From positions 1 through 5,329 of the forward strand of contig CALRHN010000037.1 of assembly GCA_943359425.1 (NCBI GenBank): a stretch of DNA of 5,329 nt. The letters are read 5' to 3'. The position numbers and the translations under genes were made by a program. Shown here in pieces: positions 1 through 4,551 of this stretch. The DNA comes from Candidatus Nomurabacteria bacterium (lineage in GTDB: Bacteria; Patescibacteriota; Minisyncoccia; Phycocordibacterales; UBA9973). Under the pieces are notes generated by a model. That model saw only the letters and a program-made list of their open reading frames with translations, was not told where the DNA came from and ran no database searches. Numbering within the stretch: position 1 is the first letter of the stretch; every line of letters begins with the position of its first letter.

Positions 1-122
1 GGTAACACAACCAGCACAAGCAACAAATTATTTTTTGGCTACGTCGAGCCGATTTACAAACTTAATCAGCGCGCAGTAATTTCCCTTTTTGGGGAATTTT
101 TTTTGCCCGCACAAGAAAAAAT
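1..122 (+). other. Upstream flank: possible C-terminal end of an undefined gene
   Basis: No gene can be assigned with confidence. Two plus-strand frames are open from the window edge. One runs from base 1 to a TGA at 124-126, overlapping the next gene's ATG as ATGA; it contains a protein-like stretch (LFFGYVEPIYKLNQ) but would run through the terminator-like hairpin at 78-104. The other starts at base 2 and stops with TAA at 77-79, immediately before that hairpin, the usual place for a gene end. The third frame has stops at 3-5 and 63-65. Sequence upstream of the window would decide between them. Confidence 0.3.
78..104 (+). terminator. Rho-independent terminator or leader attenuator
   Basis: AATTTCCC (78-85) pairs with GGGGAATT (91-98) as an 8-bp stem with one T-G wobble and a TTTTT loop, followed by more T (run of eight T at 97-104). 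This is an intrinsic terminator shape reading on the plus strand. It ends only 18 nt before the ATG at 123, so it either ends the preceding gene or acts in the leader of the AsnRS-like gene. The stem is short and AT-rich at its base, so strength is uncertain. Confidence 0.6.
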
Positions 123-1133
123 ATGACAGAGCAGAAACTGGAAACCGCTCGCCTCGAGGCGCACGTTTTCAAATCAGGTCGCAAATATTTAGAAGGACAG
201 GGATTCATAGAAATCCTCCCGCCGCGCGTCGTCCGCGCGTCCGGCGCGTGCGAGAATGTAAACACGCTCTTTGAAGTGTCTTCGAACAAGGACTTCAAAT
301 GGTTCGGCAAGCCGGGCGCAAAGCACCAGGCCTATCTCGCCCAGACCGGACAGCTCTATCTCGAAGCTTTTGTCCCGTATTTCATGAAGACATACTGCGT
401 CGGTCCGTCGTTCCGCGCTGAACCGGGTGTCGATACGCGCCACCTCACGGAATTCCAGATGATGGAAATCGAATTCGCCGGCAATTTCGACCAGCTCCTC
501 GCTCACATCGAAGGATTCGTCTACAACATCGTCAAAGACATTCTCGCCGAGAGTTCTGAAACCCAAAAAGCCATGGGTCTCCGCGACGAAGATATCGCGC
601 GCTTGAAGAATGTGAAGCCGGTCTTCCCGAAGATCACATACACGGAAGCGATCAAACAGCTCGGTCTGAATTTCGGCGATGATATCGATTCGAAGAAGGA
701 ACAAGAGCTCTGTGACAGCGTCGGCAATCACCCGCTCTTCATCACCCGCTACCCTGATCCTATGTGGGATCACGGCAAGGAGATCGAAGTTGAGAAATTC
801 TTCAACATGCTCCCTGATCCGGAGAATCCGGGCCTCGTTCTCTCCGCCGACCTCATCATGCCGGTCTCCGGCGAAGCAGTCGGTTCCGCCGCGCGTGTCG
901 ACTCCGTCGATGTCCTCGTCGACCGTTTGCAGAAGTCAAAGATGTTCAAGCGTCTCGTCGGTATGGGCGGCAGTCTCGACGACTTCGCATGGTATATCGA
1001 ACGCTCGAAAGAAAAGATGGTTCCTCACGCAGGCTGCGGATTCGGGATGTCCCGCATTCTCCGTTTCATCAGCGGCAAGGACGATATCAAGAATGTCGTT
1101 ACCTTCCCTGCGAACCAGGAGAATATGATCTAA
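123..1133 (+). CDS. Asparaginyl-tRNA synthetase-like class II core protein, candidate asparagine synthetase
   Basis: 336 aa, resembling the catalytic core of Asp/Asn-tRNA synthetases. Motif 1 lies around residues 20-40 (GFIEILPPRVV), with TGQLYL at 75-80. Motif 2 is FRAE at 97-100 with RHL at 106-108 and the acidic pair E115/E117. A GEAVGSAAR-like segment follows at 250-258, matching the GE..GG/S..R region of AsnRS. Motif 3 is GCGFGMSR at 304-311, keeping the class II arginine R311. The protein begins at motif 1, so the N-terminal OB-fold anticodon-binding domain of true AsnRS (usually about 430 aa) is absent. The usual C-terminal FPR is FPA here. Known relatives with this architecture are archaeal AsnRS-related asparagine synthetases, which amidate aspartate with ATP; that role is inferred here. 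The ATG at 123 is the first in frame after a stop at 63-65, with only a weak purine-rich ribosome site (AAGAAAAA). It converges on ftsH across a shared terminator. Alternatives are a tRNA-independent paralogue of other function or a minimal AsnRS. Confidence 0.9.
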   Translation: MTEQKLETARLEAHVFKSGRKYLEGQGFIEILPPRVVRASGACENVNTLFEVSSNKDFKWFGKPGAKHQAYLAQTGQLYLEAFVPYFMKTYCVGPSFRAEPGVDTRHLTEFQMMEIEFAGNFDQLLAHIEGFVYNIVKDILAESSETQKAMGLRDEDIARLKNVKPVFPKITYTEAIKQLGLNFGDDIDSKKEQELCDSVGNHPLFITRYPDPMWDHGKEIEVEKFFNMLPDPENPGLVLSADLIMPVSGEAVGSAARVDSVDVLVDRLQKSKMFKRLVGMGGSLDDFAWYIERSKEKMVPHAGCGFGMSRILRFISGKDDIKNVVTFPANQENMI

Positions 1134-1146
1134 GATGAAAAATCTT

Positions 1147-1178
1147 ATTAAAAACCCGTCATGTGGCGGGTTTTTAAT
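1147..1178. terminator. Strong bidirectional intrinsic terminator
   Basis: ATTAAAAACCCG (1147-1158) is the exact reverse complement of CGGGTTTTTAAT (1167-1178). The inner pairs T1159-G1166 and C1160-G1165 extend it to a 14-bp stem with an ATGT loop. The CCCG/CGGG core flanked by A5 and T5 gives a U-run in both directions, so it can terminate both the AsnRS-like gene (stop at 1131-1133) and convergent ftsH (stop at 1179-1181). Confidence 0.93.
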
Positions 1179-3122
1179 TTAGGATTCTTTAAGTATATCG
1201 CGAGGACTTTCAGAAATGACTTTTTTCTTTGGAATGATGCCGCTCGCGATGATGATGGTCTCGTAATCGACTTGTTCGAGAGTTTCAACTTCGATGAGGC
1301 GTTTCGCGATGGCGTCGAGGGCTTTCTTGTGTTCGACGAGAACGGCTTTCGCTTTCTCATGCGCGCCGTCGAGGATTTTCTTCACCTCGCTATTCACCTT
1401 CGTCGCTTCTGCGCCTGCGAGTTCGTTGTCGCCAACACCCTGACCGAACATCGTTCGCCCGCCGTCACTCTCGAGCGTCATCGGACCTATCGCATCGCTC
1501 ATGCCCCAGCGCGTCACCATGGCGCGCGCGAGGCCCGTCGCAACTTGCAGATCATTCGATGGTCCCGTTGTGATATCTCCGAAGAGCATCATCTCGGCCG
1601 CATAGCCGCCCATGGCAACGGCGATATCATCGAGGAATTCTTTCTTGCTCTGGAGTTTGCGCTCTTCAAGCGGGAGTTTCAGCGTATATCCGCCGGCGCG
1701 TCCGCGCGCGACGATGGAGACTTTGTGCACGGGATCGGCGTATGGCAGGACCGATGCGACGAGGGCGTGGCCGGCTTCGTGGTAGGCGGTGATTTCTTTT
1801 TCTTTCGTCGAGAGCAAGTGGCTGCGGCGTTCAGGGCCGAGCATGACTTTCTCGATGGAGCGGATGAGATCGAATTGCGAAACTTTCTTGCGATTCTCGC
1901 GTGCGGCAAGAATCGCGCCTTCGTTCATGAGCGAGTAGAGATCGGCGCCGGAGAATCCGGGCGTGCGCTCGGCAACGACGCGGAGATTCACGTCTTCGCC
2001 GAGAGGCTTCTTGCGGGCATGGATGGTGAGTATTTCTTCGCGGTCGGCGCGATCAGGGAGATCGAGAACGACGCGGCGGTCGAAGCGTCCGGGACGAAGG
2101 AGGGCGGGATCGAGAACGTCAGCTCTGTTCGTAGCCGCCATGACGATGACTTTTTCATTCGGCTCGAAGCCGTCCATCTCGACGAGTATCTGGTTGAGCG
2201 TCTGTTCGCGCTCGTCGTTGCCGCCGCCAACACCCGTACCGCGAACGCGGCCGACAGCGTCGATCTCGTCGACGAAGACGATGGAAGGTGCAGCGCGCTT
2301 CGCCATCTTGAAGAGGTCGCGTACGCGCGATGCGCCGACGCCGACGAACATCTCGACGAATTCAGAACCGGACAGATGGAAGAATGGAACACCCGCCTCC
2401 CCTGCGACTGCGCGAGCGAGCAACGTTTTACCCGTGCCCGGAGCACCCGTGAGAAGCACGCCTTTCGGAATGCGCGCACCGATGTCGAGAAATTTTTTCG
2501 GATTCTTGAGGAAGTCGACGATTTCTTTCAACTCTTCTTTCGCTTCTTTCACGCCAGCGACGTCCTTGAACGTCACGCGCTGGCTCTTGTCATTGGGATC
2601 CGTGATTCGCGCACGCGACTGGCCGAAGGTAAACGCCTGCATGCCGGAGCCTTTCGCTTGTTTGGAAATGAACCAGAAGAAAATGATGATGAAGACGACA
2701 GGCAGAGCGAAGGGCAATATGTTGAGCGCCCAATAGCCGATGCCGGTGTCGCTCACGACATTGATCTGTGCAGCAGCGAGCTTGTCGGCGGGAACGTTGT
2801 AGTTCTTCAGCGTCTCGGAGAGAGAACTTTCCGTTTCTTTCTTCGATGTCTCGACGGTACCGTCTGTGAGCGTCACGGTCAGTTTGTCGCCTTTCACGTC
2901 AATGGATTTGACGGTGCCTGCAGTGATGCTCGCGGCGAGATCGGAAATGGAGACTTCTTTTTTCGGAGTGACATTGCCGAAGAAGACCGTGTAGAGGGCC
3001 GTGAGAAACATGAAGAAAAGAAGTGCCGAGAGCAAGTGGCGCGAGAGCTTTGGCTTGCCGGGACTCGGTTTGCGAGACTGATTCTGATCCTTTTTGTTGC
3101 CGTTTTCGAGAAGTATTTTCAT
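1179..3122 (-). CDS. ftsH: ATP-dependent zinc metalloprotease FtsH
   Basis: Membrane-anchored AAA+ protease that extracts and degrades membrane and some soluble proteins, including misassembled and some SsrA-tagged ones. From the ATG at 3122 it is 647 aa, normal for the family. Visible parts: basic N-terminus; TM1 at about 29-48 (LLSALLFFMFLTALYTVFFG); a periplasmic domain; TM2 at about 131-152; Walker A GAPGTGKT at 226-233; pore motif MFVGVGA at 258-264; Walker B IVFVDEID at 281-288; second region of homology with arginine fingers (ATNRADVLDPALL, RPGRFDR) at 330-349; zinc site HEAGH at 448-452; and the third ligand Asp in TGPSNDL near 524. All catalytic elements are intact. A longer start at 3161 adds 13 residues (MYNAVFNGSLVLY), but a consensus TATAAT overlaps that region, so 3122 is preferred. 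The gene stands alone, divergent from the small membrane gene. Confidence 0.97.
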   Translation of the reverse strand: MKILLENGNKKDQNQSRKPSPGKPKLSRHLLSALLFFMFLTALYTVFFGNVTPKKEVSISDLAASITAGTVKSIDVKGDKLTVTLTDGTVETSKKETESSLSETLKNYNVPADKLAAAQINVVSDTGIGYWALNILPFALPVVFIIIFFWFISKQAKGSGMQAFTFGQSRARITDPNDKSQRVTFKDVAGVKEAKEELKEIVDFLKNPKKFLDIGARIPKGVLLTGAPGTGKTLLARAVAGEAGVPFFHLSGSEFVEMFVGVGASRVRDLFKMAKRAAPSIVFVDEIDAVGRVRGTGVGGGNDEREQTLNQILVEMDGFEPNEKVIVMAATNRADVLDPALLRPGRFDRRVVLDLPDRADREEILTIHARKKPLGEDVNLRVVAERTPGFSGADLYSLMNEGAILAARENRKKVSQFDLIRSIEKVMLGPERRSHLLSTKEKEITAYHEAGHALVASVLPYADPVHKVSIVARGRAGGYTLKLPLEERKLQSKKEFLDDIAVAMGGYAAEMMLFGDITTGPSNDLQVATGLARAMVTRWGMSDAIGPMTLESDGGRTMFGQGVGDNELAGAEATKVNSEVKKILDGAHEKAKAVLVEHKKALDAIAKRLIEVETLEQVDYETIIIASGIIPKKKVISESPRDILKES

Positions 3123-3152
3123 ATATAAAACTAAACTGCCGTTGAATACTGC

Positions 3153-3158
3153 ATTATA
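3153..3158 (-). promoter_or_regulatory. ftsH promoter -10 box
   Basis: A perfect TATAAT on the minus strand (preceded directly by TG) predicts transcription starting near 3146, about 24 nt before the ATG at 3122 and downstream of the longer candidate start at 3161. No good -35 lies at normal spacing: TTGTTA is 23 nt upstream. No clear Shine-Dalgarno sequence precedes the ATG. Confidence 0.55.
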
Positions 3159-3192
3159 CATTATTTATGACGTATGGCGAGTAACAATCTGT

Positions 3193-3220
3193 TCACTTGA
3201 ATCTATTTAAGTGATACAAT
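3193..3220 (+). promoter_or_regulatory. Promoter of the small membrane protein gene, with inverted repeat
   Basis: -35 TTCACT at 3192-3197 (4 of 6 matches to TTGACA), a 17-nt spacer, then -10 TACAAT at 3215-3220 (5 of 6). The normal start distance puts +1 at about 3227, the A of the ATG, so the mRNA would be leaderless. TCACTT (3193-3198) and AAGTGA (3209-3214) form a perfect 6-bp inverted repeat spanning the spacer and touching both boxes, which could be an operator or chance. Confidence 0.6.
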
Positions 3221-3226
3221 TATTTA

Positions 3227-3580
3227 ATGAAAAGATTAAAAAACTACATTGTTCCCGTAATAACTTTATTAGGCAGTTCTTCGTTGATCTACAAAAGTCT
3301 TCACTTTGCGATTTCAAATGCGGATTACGAATCAAAACTAAATTTCCCAGCCCCATATCCGGATTCATATTTTGGTACCGTTTGGCACTATCTTTTCTGG
3401 CCTCAAAGAACTAGCATCCTTTTTATTTCTGCAGTAATTGTTTTAGTTCTGTCAGCTATCTCTCTTCTCTCAAAGAAAGAGGGCTTGTATAAAAAAATAA
3501 ATATTATTATTGCAGTAGTGGCTATCGTTTTTATACTATGGGTTATATTCAACAGCACTTTCAGAGTAAGCGGTATGTAG
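3227..3580 (+). CDS. Small three-helix membrane protein of unknown function
   Basis: 117 aa, family not recognised. It has a basic start (MKRLK) and three hydrophobic segments at about 7-22, 62-81 (TSILFISAVIVLVLSAISLL) and 91-109 (INIIIAVVAIVFILWVIF). A polar, aromatic and proline-rich loop (about 30-61) contains PAPYPDSYFG and WHYLFWPQR. The basic loop SKKEGLYKK between helices 2 and 3 suggests N-terminus inside, the long loop outside and the C-terminus outside by the positive-inside rule. The gene is clearly AT-rich against neighbours near 50% GC and uses AT-ending codons (ata, tta, aaa), suggesting recent acquisition or relaxed constraint. A promoter ending at the ATG supports it as a real gene. 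The stop TAG at 3578-3580 lies 13 nt from the tmRNA 3' end on the opposite strand, with no terminator visible between them. A second frame over the same bases (3211-3414) is shorter and less convincing. Confidence 0.75.
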   Translation: MKRLKNYIVPVITLLGSSSLIYKSLHFAISNADYESKLNFPAPYPDSYFGTVWHYLFWPQRTSILFISAVIVLVLSAISLLSKKEGLYKKINIIIAVVAIVFILWVIFNSTFRVSGM

Positions 3581-3593
3581 CCTATTAATTTTG

Positions 3594-3982
3594 TGGAACC
3601 GGGGGGAATCGAACCCCCATCCAAAAAGGTAATCGTACTGTGTCTACATGCGTAGGGTGTTTAGCGTTTTAGAAGCGGATTCTCTGAACACACAAAATAA
3701 ATCCGCCTCGATCCTCGTAGTTTAGGAAATTATGTGAGGCACATGATTCCGAGTCCTCTAATATAATGCCCGACTCTATCCTAGAGAACAACGGACAGAG
3801 AGACACCGGAGTAGGCTTACGCGAACGCCGGAGCAAAGTCACTCATCGCAAAATACGGTGAAGGAGTCTTTGCTGTACCAGATGCTTTTGCATTTGGAGA
3901 TTGGAAAAAGTTTTACGAGATTATTTCCATGCTCGGCACGCGACAGGACGAGAACGACTTCTTGTCGAAGCCTGTCAGTCCC
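3594..3982 (-). ncRNA. ssrA: Transfer-messenger RNA (tmRNA)
   Basis: Rescues stalled ribosomes with SmpB by acting first as alanyl-tRNA and then as mRNA for a degradation tag. One-piece, about 389 nt. The 5' GGGACTG (3982-3976) pairs with CGGTTCC (3601-3595) along all seven acceptor positions, allowing G-U pairs. GGCTTCGAC follows, as in the tmRNA D-region. The T-arm is GGGGG/CCCCC (3618-3614 with 3606-3602) around loop TTCGATT. The discriminator is A at 3594 and CCA is not encoded (next bases CAA). Helix 2 is TCGTCCTGT (3951-3943) with ACAGTACGA (3641-3633), one mismatch. Pseudoknot stems are visible: GAGTC/GACTC (3776-3772 with 3755-3751) and GAGGCGGAT/ATCCGCTTC (3709-3701 with 3680-3672), the loop of the latter carrying GTGTT able to pair with downstream AACAC. 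It starts 75 nt after the smpB stop, probably co-transcribed and processed. The sequence is not a tRNA because the arms enclose about 350 nt. Confidence 0.95.
3817..3891 (-). other. tmRNA proteolysis-tag reading frame
   Basis: Within ssrA, the frame beginning at the likely resume codon GCA (3891-3889) runs 24 codons to TAA (3819-3817). The tag begins AKASGTAK, has TPSPYFAM in the middle and ends SDFAPAFA. Alternative frames end in TGA with no Ala-rich end (one closes with charged CDE), so this frame is the best fit. The upstream CTCGTAAAA resembles the segment before the resume codon in E. coli tmRNA. The exact resume codon is inferred; in-frame codons upstream could in principle serve. Confidence 0.75.
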
Positions 3983-4002
3983 AAATTTGCGAAGCAAATT
4001 TG
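3982..4002. repeat. Perfect hairpin abutting the tmRNA 5' end
   Basis: CAAATTTGC (3982-3990) and GCAAATTTG (3994-4002) are exact reverse complements around a 3-nt loop. In the tmRNA precursor this 9-bp hairpin ends on the first base of the acceptor stem. It could position 5' processing (RNase P) or be part of an intergenic palindromic repeat. There is no T-run, so it is not a typical terminator. Confidence 0.7.
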
Positions 4003-4057
4003 TCCTGAGTGATAACGAAGGGCAAACTGCTTCTCTTTTTTAAAGTACCCTCAAAAC

Positions 4058-4501
4058 CTAACGCTTCATCTCGCGTCGGATCTCTCGATCCGTATCGCGC
4101 TTCTTGATCGTCTCGCGCTTGTCGAATTTCTTCTTGCCGCGAGCGACGGCGAGTGAGAGCTTCACCCGCGCTCCTTTACTATACAACGAAAGTGGCACTA
4201 ATGTCAAACCTTTCGTCTCCCCCGATTTCTCAAGCTCCTGTATTTCTTTCTTATTCAAGAGCAGTCGGCGCGTTCGCTTCGAATCATAGAAAGGCGGCGT
4301 GTTCTTCGGCTGATACGGCGGAATATCCATACCGACGATGTAGACTTCGCCGCCGCGAACGATGGCGTGAATGCCGTCGAGAGTGGCGCGGCCGGCCTTG
4401 ATGGATTTGACCTCGTAGCCGAAAAGCTCGATCCCCGCTTCGTATGTTTCGAGGATTTCGTAGTTGAATCGGGCTTTTCTGTTTTCCGTAAAAGTCGGCA
4501 T
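4058..4501 (-). CDS. smpB: SsrA-binding protein SmpB
   Basis: 147 aa, normal for SmpB, which binds the tRNA-like domain of tmRNA and delivers it to stalled ribosomes. It starts with the family signature ENRKARFNYEILETYEAGIEL, then EVKSIKAGRATL at about 31-42, where many members have GTEVKS and this one has GYEVKS. The central block is PPYQPKN, followed by RTRRLLLNKKEI and GLTLVPLSLY. The tail GKKKFDKRETIKKR plus RDTDREIRREMKR is the basic C-terminus that enters the ribosomal mRNA channel. No frameshift or gap is seen. The ATG at 4501 matches the family start and lies 6 nt after a TACAAT -10 box, so translation is probably leaderless. ssrA follows 75 nt downstream on the same strand with no terminator visible, suggesting one transcription unit that makes both partners. 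Confidence 0.98.
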   Translation of the reverse strand: MPTFTENRKARFNYEILETYEAGIELFGYEVKSIKAGRATLDGIHAIVRGGEVYIVGMDIPPYQPKNTPPFYDSKRTRRLLLNKKEIQELEKSGETKGLTLVPLSLYSKGARVKLSLAVARGKKKFDKRETIKKRDTDREIRREMKR

Positions 4502-4507
4502 AGGAAG

Positions 4508-4513
4508 ATTGTA
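4508..4513 (-). promoter_or_regulatory. smpB promoter -10 box
   Basis: TACAAT on the minus strand (5 of 6 to consensus) ends 6 nt before the smpB ATG, placing +1 on the A of the start codon at 4501. No recognisable -35 is found 16-18 nt upstream, where an A-tract (complement of the T-run at 4529-4534) lies instead. Confidence 0.55.
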
Positions 4514-4515
4514 GC

Positions 4516-4541
4516 ATAGCGCGCAAGCTTTTTTGCGCTAT
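4516..4541. promoter_or_regulatory. Inverted repeat between divergent promoters
   Basis: ATAGCGC (4516-4522) and GCGCTAT (4535-4541) are exact reverse complements 12 nt apart; an overlapping alternative pairs GCGCAA (4521-4526) with TTGCGC (4533-4538). The repeat lies between the smpB -10 (4508-4513) and the phosphohexomutase -10 (4539-4544), overlapping the latter. It may be a shared operator. It is not a terminator of any gene, since no gene ends here. Confidence 0.45.
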
Positions 4542-4544
4542 AAT
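4539..4544 (+). promoter_or_regulatory. Phosphohexomutase promoter -10 box
   Basis: Perfect TATAAT on the plus strand ending 7 nt before the ATG at 4552. Predicted +1 is 4551-4552, so the transcript has essentially no leader, and no Shine-Dalgarno sequence could fit. No convincing -35 is seen at 16-18 nt. Confidence 0.6.
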
Positions 4545-4551
4545 GGGCCTC

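Noticed and set aside
189..773. 194-aa minus-strand open frame
   Set aside because: Antisense shadow of the AsnRS-like gene, whose class II motifs are on the plus strand.
1161..3128. 655-aa plus-strand open frame opposite ftsH
   Set aside because: It is the antisense shadow of ftsH, kept open by codon bias. Its product is rich in Asp, Glu, Arg and Phe with no domain, while the minus strand encodes a complete FtsH.
3159..3161. Upstream ftsH start codon adding 13 residues
   Set aside because: The TATAAT box at 3153-3158 would place transcription start downstream of this ATG, and the extra residues do not resemble an FtsH N-terminus.
3592..3602. T-box-like TGGAACCGGG on the plus strand
   Set aside because: It is the complement of the tmRNA acceptor end and no downstream synthetase gene or terminator pair accompanies it.
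3594..3625. tRNA gene 3' half (T-arm GGTTCGATTCC-like) on the minus strand
   Set aside because: The matching acceptor 5' strand is about 380 nt away and encloses a tag frame and pseudoknots, so it is tmRNA.
3858..4043. 61-aa plus-strand open frame over the ssrA 5' half
   Set aside because: Lies on the strand opposite tmRNA; base pairing of the RNA explains the sequence and the peptide has no recognisable features.
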